A stretch of 56,279 nucleotides of DNA from Burkholderia sp. Bp9143 (GCF_003853645.1 NZ_QTPO01000056.1:1-56279), one strand, 5' to 3'. Counted from the stretch's first letter, positions 9,133 to 16,880 are shown. The notes: generated by a model from the sequence alone, not told the origin. Translations and numbers: made by a program.

Positions 9133-9798
9133 CTCACCACTGGAATACACAGCACGTCGACTGGTTCCGGCGACCGGATATCCACATCGCGGCACGCGAT
9201 CGAATGGAACGCGCGATCGCGAGTGCGGTTAGAATGCGCGACCCTCGAAGCCGCGCCGACGATCGGGAACGAGCACGCAAGCCGACACCCGGTTTGGCCG
9301 GGGCCGACGCTCACTGTCCCAATACACAGCGCTTCGAGTGAATTCCGCGGCAGGATATCCACACCGCGATATGCGTGCGGATCTATCGCCGATCGGCGCG
9401 CGCCGTTAGAATGCGCGTCGCGCCGAATCTCGCGCGACGCCCGGAAGTCCGCGCCAGGCAAGCCCCACGCGCAATCGGACGTCAGCACTCACCCTTCGAA
9501 AGCACAGCATTTTTCGTCGTTGGGAACCCCGGTTGTCCACACCCCGCATTGCGCATCCGGCCGCGTGCGGTCACCCTCACCGGTGAAAAGCACAGCGTGC
9601 CGAGTGGTTTGGCGGCCAGGATATCCACAACCGATACTGCGCGTAAATTTACCGCTAGCGCATCGGCAACGTCGGTTCGCGCATCTCCCGCGATCGGCGT
9701 CAAATGCCGGGAAGCCCTGTAGATTCGGCCTCCGGGCGGGCGCTCACCGCTCCTGTTCACAGCATTTCGAGTGAGCGGAAAGGCCGGTTGTCCACATG
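9133..9798 (+). repeat. Repeat block III: five clear 56-bp units plus decayed copies, plus orientation
   Basis: Clear units at 9133-9188, 9310-9365, 9488-9543, 9576-9631 and 9743-9798. The first three are spaced 177 and 178 bp apart, twice the 89-bp period. At the midpoints (from 9222 and 9399) lie decayed copies marked by the shared 13-mer GTTAGAATGCGCG at 9228 and 9405, the counterpart of GTTGAAATnCACAG with CACA changed to CGCG. The second decayed copy still ends TCCGCGCC at 9448-9455. Units at 9488 and 9743 end in TTGTCCACA, an exact match to the DnaA-box form preferred in GC-rich actinobacteria. From 9632 to 9742 I see no clear unit. Confidence 0.85.
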
Positions 9799-9830
9799 CG
9801 CTCCGCAGCGGATGGCGCACGCAAATGCCT

Positions 9831-10388
9831 TCACTCGGCAATCGAACGGATGATCCGCGCCGGGTTTCCGCCGACCAAGGTATTCGGCGGAACGTCGCGC
9901 GTCACGACGGCACCCGCGCCGACCACCGAGTTCTCGCCGATCGTCACACCGCCGATGATCGTCGCGCCCGCGCCGATCCACACGTTGTTCCCGATCACGA
10001 TCGGCCGGGCGACGACGGCATCGCGCCGGCGGGACGGCTCGACCGGATGGCCCGACGTGATGAGGCTGACGTTCGGCCCGATCATCACGTCGTCGCCGAT
10101 ATCGAGGCCGCCGAGGTCATAGAACGTGCAGTTCTGGTTGACGAACACGTTGCGGCCGATCCGCGTATCGGCGCCGCCCGTCGCGTAGAACGGCGGGATC
10201 AGCAGAAAGCCGTCGTCAATCGGTTTCCCGATCAGTTCTCCGAACAATGCTCGGACTTCATCCGCATCGTCGAACGTCAGACGGTTGAGCCTCGCGGTGA
10301 TCGCCATCGTCCGCTTGAGCTCGCCGCGCATCGCGGCCGATTCCGGTGTGCGCCGGGGAATGATCGTGGTGCGATCGTCGTTCGCCAT
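9831..10388 (-). CDS. Sugar O-acetyltransferase, LacA/Maa/NodL type
   Basis: 185 aa, the normal size for this family. It transfers acetyl from acetyl-CoA to a hydroxyl of a sugar or glycoside. Residues about 20-55 form the family's N-terminal helical cap (MAITARLNRLTFDDADEV). The rest is a left-handed beta-helix of hexapeptide repeats: VFVNQNCTFYDLGG, IGDDVMIGPNVSLITSGHP with the catalytic His, IVIGNNVWIGAGATIIGGV, IGENSVVGAGAVVTRDV and NTLVGGNPARIIR. The gene is isolated: the repeat array lies downstream and about 470 bp of non-coding DNA upstream. The actual acceptor sugar cannot be told from sequence. Confidence 0.9.
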   Translation of the reverse strand: MANDDRTTIIPRRTPESAAMRGELKRTMAITARLNRLTFDDADEVRALFGELIGKPIDDGFLLIPPFYATGGADTRIGRNVFVNQNCTFYDLGGLDIGDDVMIGPNVSLITSGHPVEPSRRRDAVVARPIVIGNNVWIGAGATIIGGVTIGENSVVGAGAVVTRDVPPNTLVGGNPARIIRSIAE

Positions 10389-10858
10389 TCGTTACCGTTC
10401 TCCGTGCGCGATCGAACCGGCGCGCGGCGCATCACGCAGCGCCTGACTCGCCGAACGCGATCGCATCGCCTTGAATTCAATCGTTCGGTCGACCCGCGCG
10501 GGGCGACCCGGTTTCCGCATTTCGTGCCCCGTCGACGACCATCGTCCGGGTTCGTGCAGCCGGCCACAGACGTTGCTGCAAAGCCGGCGGAACAGTGCTG
10601 TCGCGCCGTTTCAACCGAGCATTCATATGCCAACTCTCAACTAGTCAGCGTATAACTAGTTAATTCATGAACTTCTGCCACACCTGGCTTTGCAGGAAAT
10701 TCGCCACCCGTCCGCATCCGGCCGAACACGCACAACCCGCGCCCCGTCACCGGGCCAGGATCCATCGCTTCCACCGTCCGCCCCTGTCCGAACCTGCCCC
10801 GCTCGGGTACGCTTGAGCATCCACCGAACCGACACGCACACCCAAACGCGGAGGCGCG
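10389..10858. other. Intergenic region with a TAACTAGTTA palindrome
   Basis: 470 bp between two divergently transcribed genes. I see no convincing gene. AACTAGT occurs twice, at 10639-10645 and 10654-10660, 15 bp apart; the second lies inside the perfect 10-bp palindrome TAACTAGTTA (10653-10662), set in an AT-rich island. This looks like an operator or promoter core for the acetyltransferase or the GST gene. The regulator is unknown and not encoded next to it. Confidence 0.4.
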
Positions 10859-11473
10859 ATGAAGCTCTACTACTGGCCGAAGACCCGGGCATTCCGGGCG
10901 CTGTGGATGCTGGAGGAAATCGGCGCCGTCTACGAACTCGTGCCGATCGACTTGCGGTCGCACGAACAGGGCAGCGACGCGTTCGTCCAGGTCAATCCGA
11001 TGGCCAAGCTGCCCGCGCTCGACGACGGCGGCGAACCGTTCGCCGAATCCGGCGCCGTGCTGCTCTATCTCGCCGATCGCTGCCCGGGTGCCGGGCTCGG
11101 CATCGCGCCGGACGATCCGCTGCGCGGCCGCTTCCTGCAGTGGATGTTCTTCACGCCCACCTGCCTCGAGCCGGCGATGGCCGAGAAATTCACCGGCGCG
11201 TCGGGCAATCCGGTCGCCTTCGGCTGGGGCAACATCACGCGCGTGCAGCGTGCGCTCGCGCAAACGCTCGCCCAAAGCCGCTGGCTCGTCGGCGATCACT
11301 TCACCGCGGCCGACCTGCTGCTCGCCAGCACGCTGAAGATCGCGTTCGACGCACACCTGCTGCCGCACGAAGGCGTGCTCGGCGACTATGTCGCGCGCGC
11401 CGAGGATCGCGATGGCTACCGCCGCGCGGTCGCGGTCGAACAGCGCGAAGCGGCGCGTCTGCTGCATCCGTGA
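10859..11473 (+). CDS. Glutathione S-transferase family protein
   Basis: 204 aa cytosolic two-domain GST. The thioredoxin-like N-terminal domain (1-78) starts MKLYYWPKTRAFRALWMLEE and holds the cis-Pro motif KLPALDD and the glutathione-gamma-glutamyl site FAESGAVLLYLAD. The helical C-terminal domain has the N-capping-type motif FTAADLLLAS near residue 150. It presumably conjugates glutathione to an electrophile or reduces a peroxide, but the substrate cannot be predicted. The start has a purine-rich GGAGGCG just upstream. It converges on the potassium-channel gene. Confidence 0.88.
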   Translation: MKLYYWPKTRAFRALWMLEEIGAVYELVPIDLRSHEQGSDAFVQVNPMAKLPALDDGGEPFAESGAVLLYLADRCPGAGLGIAPDDPLRGRFLQWMFFTPTCLEPAMAEKFTGASGNPVAFGWGNITRVQRALAQTLAQSRWLVGDHFTAADLLLASTLKIAFDAHLLPHEGVLGDYVARAEDRDGYRRAVAVEQREAARLLHP

Positions 11474-11547
11474 CGCGTGAACGGCACGGCATTCGGTCGC
11501 GGCAGCCGCGCCCGAATGCCGGCGCCCGGGCGCGCCGGACGCCGACG

Positions 11548-12516
11548 TCATGCAGCCGGCCCGGGGGCCTGCGCGGCCGGACCGGCGTCGACCACCACGC
11601 CCGGCGAACCGCGTTCGTCGCTGTCGGCGTCGACCGGCACGACCTCGTGAAAGTGCGTGTAGTCGATGTGCGTGATGCCGCCCTCGTCGTGCATCAGGTC
11701 GACATAGCGGTGACGCCAGCGGATATCCGCATGCGCCCATGAGTAGCGCGCCTGCATGACCTGCGCGGTCGTCTCGTCGGAGCCCTCGATCGTGATCAGC
11801 AGCGACGCGTCGCGCGCGGCGAGCGATTCCGCCGTCTCGCCGAACAGCGGGCTCGTTTCGTCGATCACGTGCATCAGGTTCCAGCCGAGCAGGAAGATCG
11901 GATGCTCGCTGCGCACGAGCGGCAGGTCATGAATCTTGCGCAGCGTATAACCCTCGTGCGTGCCTTCGACGCGCATCAGCCGCAGTTTCGCCTGCGCTTC
12001 GGCGATCACGTTCTGGCGCGCATTCGCGGCACGCACCATCAGCGTCATCCGCCCGTTCAGCGGACGCACGATCGCGTAACGCGCGAACAGGATCTTCGCT
12101 TGCGGCCGGGAAAACCGCGCGAACACGAGGCCGGTCGCCAGCGCGATGCCCGACATCCCGATGAAGATCTCGAAGGTCGAGACGAGGTGCGCGTAGACGG
12201 TCTGCGGATGCATGTCGCCATAGCCGACCGTCGCGAGCGTCTCGACGCTGAAGAAGAACGCGCCGGCGAACCCGGCCGGCGACTGGTTCGCGATCGGCGC
12301 CTGGCCGAGCAGGTAGAGCGTCGCGAAGCCGCCGTTGAGCAGCAGGAACAGCAGCGCGAGCGACAGGAAGAATACGGGCCAGCTCACCGTCAGTGCACGG
12401 TGATAGAGATCGCGCCAGCCGAGCGGCGGCATCCCGTAGGCGATCACGGGGCGGGTGCCCGACCAGAGCTTGCGGCCACGGCCGCGGGAGGCTGGAGAGG
12501 ACGAATCGACGTTCAT
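11548..12516 (-). CDS. Inward-rectifier potassium channel, KirBac1.1 orthologue
   Basis: 322 aa, beginning MNVDSSSP and strikingly similar along its length to KirBac1.1 of B. pseudomallei, a crystallised prokaryotic Kir channel. Layout: amphipathic slide helix about 28-42 (GWRDLYHRAL), TM1 about 45-70, pore helix about 83-95, selectivity filter TVGYGD at 96-101, TM2 about 106-135, and a cytoplasmic immunoglobulin-like Kir domain to the end (RPLNGRMTLMVRAANARQN, EHPIFLLGWNLMHVIDE, EGSDETTAQVMQARYSW). It forms a tetrameric inner-membrane K+ channel. The open frame extends upstream into the next gene; I start at the ATG at 12514-12516, which matches the KirBac1.1 start. A terminator separates it from the sulfate-binding gene, so it probably has its own promoter. 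Confidence 0.93.
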   Translation of the reverse strand: MNVDSSSPASRGRGRKLWSGTRPVIAYGMPPLGWRDLYHRALTVSWPVFFLSLALLFLLLNGGFATLYLLGQAPIANQSPAGFAGAFFFSVETLATVGYGDMHPQTVYAHLVSTFEIFIGMSGIALATGLVFARFSRPQAKILFARYAIVRPLNGRMTLMVRAANARQNVIAEAQAKLRLMRVEGTHEGYTLRKIHDLPLVRSEHPIFLLGWNLMHVIDETSPLFGETAESLAARDASLLITIEGSDETTAQVMQARYSWAHADIRWRHRYVDLMHDEGGITHIDYTHFHEVVPVDADSDERGSPGVVVDAGPAAQAPGPAA

Positions 12517-12610
12517 CGCGCGAGGCCGGAAGCAGGGAGTCAAAGAGCGTAGCACGCGAAGGCGGCGGGCGGGAATGCGCGGCGATGCAGAGCGGGCCTG
12601 CGCACGCGGC

Positions 12611-12640
12611 GCAAAAAAAACCGGCCGCATGGGCGGCCGG
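12611..12640 (-). terminator. Terminator of the sulfate-binding protein gene
   Basis: Stem CCGGCCGC / GCGGCCGG with a 4-nt loop. On the minus strand it is followed by TTTTTTTT, so it should end the leftward transcript from 13703 before it reaches the channel gene. Confidence 0.75.
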
Positions 12641-12683
12641 CTTCGCGGTGATCCTGCGAGCACGCGCGCGGCGGGCGGCGCGT

Positions 12684-13703
12684 TTACTTGCGGTCGACGA
12701 TCACGCGGTCGAATGTGCCGCCGTCGGCGAAATGGGTCTTCTGCGCGTTCGCCCAGCTGCCGAAAACCTGCTCGACGCTGAACGTCTTCAGCGGCTTGAA
12801 CTCGGCCGCGTGCTTCTTCAACACGTTCGCATCGCGCGGGCGCAGATGGTGCTGCGCGATGATCTCCTGCGCCTGCGGCGTGTACAGGTAGTCGAGGTAC
12901 GCCTGCGCGACCTTGCGCGTGCCCTTCTTGTCGGCAACCTTGTCGACGACGGCGACGGGCGGCTCCGCGAGGATGCTCGCCGACGGGTACACGGCGTCGA
13001 ATTCCGCACCCGACGCGCCCGTGTCCATCAGCGCGACTTCGTTCTCGAACGTGACGAGCACGTCGCCGATGCCGCGCTGCGTGAAGGTCGTCGTCGCGCC
13101 GCGGCCGCCCGAGTCCAGCACCGGCACGTTGCGGAAGATCGCCTTCTCGAAGTCGAGCGCCTGCTGGTCGGTCGCACCCTTCTGCTTCTGATAGCCCCAC
13201 GCGGCGAGGTACGCGTAGCGGCCGTTGCCCGACGTCTTCGGGTTCGCGATGATCACCTGCACGCCCGGCTTCGCGAGATCGCTCCAGTCCTTGATCGCCT
13301 TCGGATTGCCCTTGCGCACGAGGAACACCATCGTCGTCGAGTACGGCGAGCTGCTGTCGGGGAAGCGCGCGCGCCAGTCCTTCGGCAGCAACTGGCCGCG
13401 CTCGGCGAGCAGGTCGATGTCGTTCGGCTGGTTCATCGTCACGACGTCGGCCTGCAGCCCCTGCAGCACCGACAACGCCTGCGCGCTCGATGCGCCGTGC
13501 GACTGCTTGATCGTCACCGTTTCGCCCGTCTGCTGCTTGTACGCGGCGGCGAAGCGCGTGTTGATGTCCTTGTACAGCTCGCGCGTGACGTCGTAAGACA
13601 CGTTCAGGATCGACGTGTCCGCATGCGCGGCCGTCGCCGCCACGACCAGCGCCGCCGCGGTGCCCGTGTGCAGCCAGCGGCCGATTCCCTTGATGCTTGC
13701 CAT
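12684..13703 (-). CDS. sbp: Periplasmic sulfate-binding protein
   Basis: 339 aa, the usual Sbp length. Residues 1-28 are a signal peptide ending AAHA before DTS. The mature protein carries the type II periplasmic binding-protein motifs of Sbp: LNVSYDVTRELY, KQSHGASSAQALSV, DVVTMNQPNDID, VRKGNPKAIKDW, IIANPKTSGNGRYAYLAAWG and TFENEVALM. It binds sulfate (possibly thiosulfate) and hands it to a CysTWA transporter. No cysT, cysW or cysA lies nearby and a terminator follows, so it is an orphan binding protein that must share a transporter encoded elsewhere. The start has only a weak Shine-Dalgarno. Confidence 0.92.
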   Translation of the reverse strand: MASIKGIGRWLHTGTAAALVVAATAAHADTSILNVSYDVTRELYKDINTRFAAAYKQQTGETVTIKQSHGASSAQALSVLQGLQADVVTMNQPNDIDLLAERGQLLPKDWRARFPDSSSPYSTTMVFLVRKGNPKAIKDWSDLAKPGVQVIIANPKTSGNGRYAYLAAWGYQKQKGATDQQALDFEKAIFRNVPVLDSGGRGATTTFTQRGIGDVLVTFENEVALMDTGASGAEFDAVYPSASILAEPPVAVVDKVADKKGTRKVAQAYLDYLYTPQAQEIIAQHHLRPRDANVLKKHAAEFKPLKTFSVEQVFGSWANAQKTHFADGGTFDRVIVDRK

Positions 13704-13920
13704 CGTGATATGCCCCGTTTCCAGTGGTGGTGAATGTGCGTGACGGCACGCGTACGCGCTGTCATCGAAACGTAAGCGGGCATTCTAGCGGCCGGGCGCC
13801 GCGCGCTTTCCAATCTGTCGTGCAAAGCAAATCTCGAATCCTGCTAAACGGCGCGCGCCGCTCGCGTGCGCGCCGGATCCGGTGTTAAGATCGCCGCTCA
13901 GCCCTTTTCACGGTTCATTC

Positions 13921-14016
13921 ATGTCCGCTGCCCTGCGCTCGCCCTCGATCCTTGCCGCCATCGCGGCAGGTGCGTGCGCGGCCGGGCTGAAACTGAAAAA
14001 ACGACTCCTCGACTGA
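13921..14016 (+). CDS. Candidate 31-aa hydrophobic small protein
   Basis: A 31-codon open frame starts MSAALRSPSILAAIAAG, continues with an Ala/Gly-rich hydrophobic stretch and ends KLKKRLLD, which reads like a single membrane helix with a positive tail. It lies about 30 nt after a -10-like TTAAGAT (13885-13891) and has no Shine-Dalgarno, so it might be leaderless-like or simply non-coding. It precedes the DapA-family gene by 140 bp. Too short to name; the only support is the residue pattern and the position. Confidence 0.25.
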   Translation: MSAALRSPSILAAIAAGACAAGLKLKKRLLD

Positions 14017-14155
14017 CGGGGACGTCGCGTCCCGTCAGGCGAATGCCGGACGGGATGCCCGCAGGTCGTTTCATTCTCCTTGCTCGCACGCCTCGCTCCG
14101 GCACACCGCCGACGGAACGGTTCCTTCCCACTCCGTTTCCACCATGAGGCTTTGC

Positions 14156-15049
14156 ATGAACACACGTTTCGAAGGTATCTGGCTGCCGCTCATCACGCCG
14201 TTCCACGACGGCGCGGTCGACCGCGACGCACTCGCGCGGCTCGCGCGTCGCTATGCGGCGGCGGGCATCGCCGGTTTCGTCGCGGGCGCGACGACCGGTG
14301 AAGGCGTGCTGCTCGACGCGCGCGAACAGGACGCCGTGTTCGCCACGCTGCGCGATGCGGTGCCCGGCCTGCCGATCGTCGTCGGGCTCACCGCGAGCGC
14401 GACGCACTTCGCGGCCGCCCGCGCACGCGAACTCGCCGCGCTGCGGCCCGACGGGCTGCTCGTCACGCCGCCCGTCTATGTTCGGCCGACGCAGGACGGG
14501 ATCCGCCGCCATGTCGAGGCGATCGTCGACGCGGCCGACCTGCCCGTCCTCGTCTACAACATTCCGTACCGCACCGGCGTGAACGTCGAACTGGAGACGC
14601 TGCAGGCGCTCGCGCGCGATCCGCGCGTCGCGGGCATCAAGGAGTGCGGCGGGACGCTCGACCGGATGAGCCGGCTCGTGCACGACACGCCGCTCGCGAT
14701 CCTCTCCGGCGACGACAACCAGAACTTCGCCGCGCTGTGTGCCGGCGCGCATGGCGCGATCGCCAGCAGCGCGCACGTGCTGCCCGAATGGCACGTGCGC
14801 ATCCACGCGCTGCTGCGCGACGGCCGGCTCGCCGACGCGCGACGGCTGTCGGTCGCGCTGCAGCCGCTCGTCGCGGCGCTGTTCGCGGAGCCGAATCCGG
14901 CGCCGGTGAAGGCGGTGCTGGCTGCGCAGGGGTGGTGCGAGGACGGGTTGCGGTTGCCGTTCGTGCCGGCAAGCGAGGGATTGCGGGAGAGGCTGGGGGC
15001 AATTCTTGCCGGGCTCGGCGAAATTGCGCAGGACACCGCTGCAGCATAG
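14156..15049 (+). CDS. DapA-family aldolase (4-hydroxy-tetrahydrodipicolinate synthase-like)
   Basis: 297 aa, typical of the DHDPS/N-acetylneuraminate lyase class I aldolases. Visible motifs are GATTGEG (Thr-Thr pair), VYNIPYRTGV with the catalytic Tyr and the carboxylate-binding Arg, and AGIKECGG with the Schiff-base Lys; SGDDNQN follows. These residues fit true dihydrodipicolinate synthase, which condenses pyruvate with aspartate semialdehyde. Burkholderia usually keeps its housekeeping dapA with other genes, so this solitary copy may be a paralogue with another aldehyde substrate. I use the ATG at 14156 because GAGG sits 6 nt before it; an ATG four codons earlier overlaps that Shine-Dalgarno. 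Confidence 0.85.
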   Translation: MNTRFEGIWLPLITPFHDGAVDRDALARLARRYAAAGIAGFVAGATTGEGVLLDAREQDAVFATLRDAVPGLPIVVGLTASATHFAAARARELAALRPDGLLVTPPVYVRPTQDGIRRHVEAIVDAADLPVLVYNIPYRTGVNVELETLQALARDPRVAGIKECGGTLDRMSRLVHDTPLAILSGDDNQNFAALCAGAHGAIASSAHVLPEWHVRIHALLRDGRLADARRLSVALQPLVAALFAEPNPAPVKAVLAAQGWCEDGLRLPFVPASEGLRERLGAILAGLGEIAQDTAAA

Positions 15050-15104
15050 GCAGCCAAGCAACGCGCGGCTCGGACAACAGGCAAATCTTTGCCGCCAGAT
15101 TGTT

Positions 15105-15485
15105 TCAAACCGTCAGAACGAGAGACAGGCCGTAGCGTGCAAGCTGGGCGTCGGCCGTCACGAGTTGCAGCGGTTCATGCCGAGCCTGCGCGACGAGCAA
15201 GCGATCGAACGGATCGCGATGGTGATGCGGCAAATCACGCACTGCGGCCCCATGCACGGCGCGAACCGGTAGTTCGCGCACCCCGCTTGTGCCGATCGAG
15301 CAGATCAATCTGCCCATGTCGATGTCGAGCTTCCCGAGGCCGGCCTTGATGGCGGCCTCCCAGATACTCGCGCTGCTGACAAAGCGTTCGTCGGCTGCGG
15401 AGATCAGTTTGCGCGCCCGCGCGCTGAGCTTCGGATCGTTGGTCACGATCCATAAAAAGATGTGCGTCTCGAGCAACAGGCGCAT
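15105..15485 (-). CDS. PIN-domain ribonuclease toxin (VapC-like)
   Basis: 126 aa, the size of single-domain VapC toxins. PIN domains cleave RNA, often tRNA, with a cluster of acidic residues. Here the N-terminus reads MRLLLETHIFLW, so the first acidic residue, normally Asp in LLDTH, is Glu. The others are in place: SIWEAAIK (Glu), HRDPFDRLLVAQA (Asp) and TADAQLARY (Asp). The ATG overlaps the TGA of the gene before it (TGATG), the usual translational coupling of antitoxin and toxin. Function as a toxin is inferred from family and arrangement; the Glu substitution could lower activity. Confidence 0.85.
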   Translation of the reverse strand: MRLLLETHIFLWIVTNDPKLSARARKLISAADERFVSSASIWEAAIKAGLGKLDIDMGRLICSIGTSGVRELPVRAVHGAAVRDLPHHHRDPFDRLLVAQARHEPLQLVTADAQLARYGLSLVLTV

Positions 15486-15694
15486 CAGCGTCCCTCGAAT
15501 GCGTCCAGCAGATAATCCGGCAGCGGTGCGTCGAAGTCATCTGCGATCCAGGCCTGACCTTGCAGGACTCCAAATCGAACGGGCAGCTTCGCCGGCCCGA
15601 CGGAATCGACGGGAGTCCCGTCAGCCGGACTCGAAACGTCGCCCCGTTGCGATGGATCGATCGAAATGCCGTTGGGCAGGTTCGTGCTTTGCAT
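15485..15694 (-). CDS. Small antitoxin partner of the PIN protein
   Basis: 69 aa; the start has a strong GGAGG 6 nt upstream. It overlaps the toxin gene by one base. The C-terminal half (VLQGQAWIADDFDAPLPDYLLDAFEGR region, about residues 43-69) is the toxin-binding tail seen in VapB/DUF2281-type antitoxins (typically ADDFDAPL followed by a Phe-rich end). The N-terminal 35 residues are Ser/Pro/Asp-rich, with no clear AbrB, RHH or Phd DNA-binding fold, so self-regulation by the usual route is uncertain. Named from the C-terminal motif and gene order. Confidence 0.75.
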   Translation of the reverse strand: MQSTNLPNGISIDPSQRGDVSSPADGTPVDSVGPAKLPVRFGVLQGQAWIADDFDAPLPDYLLDAFEGR

Positions 15695-15808
15695 GATGAC
15701 CTCCGTCTCAGGTGTCCATCACTGTAGTCTGGTTCGCCCGATCGCTCCATTCGGCCAATCGGGAGAGGGGGGTCGACGCACCCCGAGCCGCTGATCCGGA
15801 ACGTTTCG

Positions 15809-16864
15809 TTACGCCGCCAGCACCACCACCTCCCCCGCCGTCGCGTCCCGTACAGCCTGCGTGACGATCCGCGCGAGCCGCTCGACGGTCGGCGTCGCCG
15901 ACGACGTCCGCCGCAGCAGCATCAGCGGCAGGCTCGGCAGTGCCGGCAGCCCGGACGACGCCGCGTCGAGCACGCGCACCGACGCGGGCAGCCCGTAGTG
16001 CGAGCGCACCGTCAGCCCGAGGCCGGCCGCCGCCGCGGCCCACAGCCCGGCCAGGCTCGGCGTCGTGAACGCGACGCGCCACGGCACGCCCGCGCGGTCG
16101 AGCGCATCGGTCGCCGCGCCGAAGAAGCGGCACGGCCGGTCGAACACGACGAGCGGCAGCGGCTCGCCCGATGCGCGTAGCGCACGCAGACGCGCGGCGC
16201 CGTCGTCGGTCGGATCCGCCTGTCCGCCGCCCTCCGGCATGCCGTAGCCGCCCGCGCCGACCGCCGCGATCCACTGCATCGGCACCTGCGCGATCGCGTC
16301 GCTGTCGATGCCCGCGCGCGACACCAGCGTCGCCGACGCCGGATCGCCCCAGACGAGCGCGAGATCGAGCTGGTTCGCGTCGAGCCGCTCGAGCAACTCG
16401 GCATTGCGCGCGACGCGCGCCTCGATCCTCACCTTCGGATGCGCACGCGCGAAACGCCCGAGCACGTCGGGCAGGATCGCCTCGCCGAAGTCCTCCTGCA
16501 GGCCGACCCGCACCCAGCCGTCGAGATTCACGCCGCGCACGGCCGCGGCCGCTTCGTCGTTCAGCTCGATCATCCGCCGCGCATAGCGCAGCATCGCATC
16601 GCCGGCGTCGGTCAGCGCGAGCCCGCGCCCGGCCTTCACGAACAGCGGCGTGCCGGCCTGTTCCTCGAGCTTGCGGATCTGCGCACTCACCGCCGACGAC
16701 GAACGCGCGACGCGATCGGCGGCCTTCGCGAAGCTGCCGAGATCCACGCCCGCGACCAGGCTGCGCAACGCCGCGACGTCGAAGTTCGGCCGGGCCAGCG
16801 TGGCGTCGGGTGCCGCGAGCGACGCCGCGCCGTGGGCATTGTCGTGTCCGGACATCTCAACCAT
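15809..16864 (-). CDS. LysR-family transcriptional regulator
   Basis: 351 aa as drawn, a little long for LysR (about 300); an ATG three codons in (16855) is an equal start candidate, and the N-terminal 27 residues are poorly conserved in character. The helix-turn-helix lies at about 30-88 (FAKAADRVARSSSAVSAQIRKLEE..GTPLFVKAGRGLALT). The effector-binding domain begins near 118 (VRVGLQEDFGEAILPDVL) and includes DLALVWGDP. It is transcribed away from an MFS transporter starting 98 bp off and most likely controls it. A perfect inverted repeat ATTCATC / GATGAAT (16881-16914) in the gap is a likely operator. Confidence 0.88.
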   Translation of the reverse strand: MVEMSGHDNAHGAASLAAPDATLARPNFDVAALRSLVAGVDLGSFAKAADRVARSSSAVSAQIRKLEEQAGTPLFVKAGRGLALTDAGDAMLRYARRMIELNDEAAAAVRGVNLDGWVRVGLQEDFGEAILPDVLGRFARAHPKVRIEARVARNAELLERLDANQLDLALVWGDPASATLVSRAGIDSDAIAQVPMQWIAAVGAGGYGMPEGGGQADPTDDGAARLRALRASGEPLPLVVFDRPCRFFGAATDALDRAGVPWRVAFTTPSLAGLWAAAAAGLGLTVRSHYGLPASVRVLDAASSGLPALPSLPLMLLRRTSSATPTVERLARIVTQAVRDATAGEVVVLAA

Positions 16865-16880
16865 CCCGTTTTATCGAACG

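Noticed and set aside
7863..9774. Long open frames on both strands across the repeat array
   Set aside because: They arise from GC-rich composition; the 87-90 bp pitch shifts the frame between units, and none has a domain-like sequence or a convincing ribosome site.
8185..9798. CRISPR array (repeats of 56 bp and gaps of 31-34 bp)
   Set aside because: Repeats are far too divergent, the orientation changes, the gaps are also alike in sequence, and no cas gene is nearby.
11548..13749. A 733-codon frame that appears to fuse the sulfate-binding region to the potassium channel
   Set aside because: The upstream part is an Arg-rich out-of-frame shadow of sbp; the channel starts at 12516 as in KirBac1.1, and a terminator lies between the genes.
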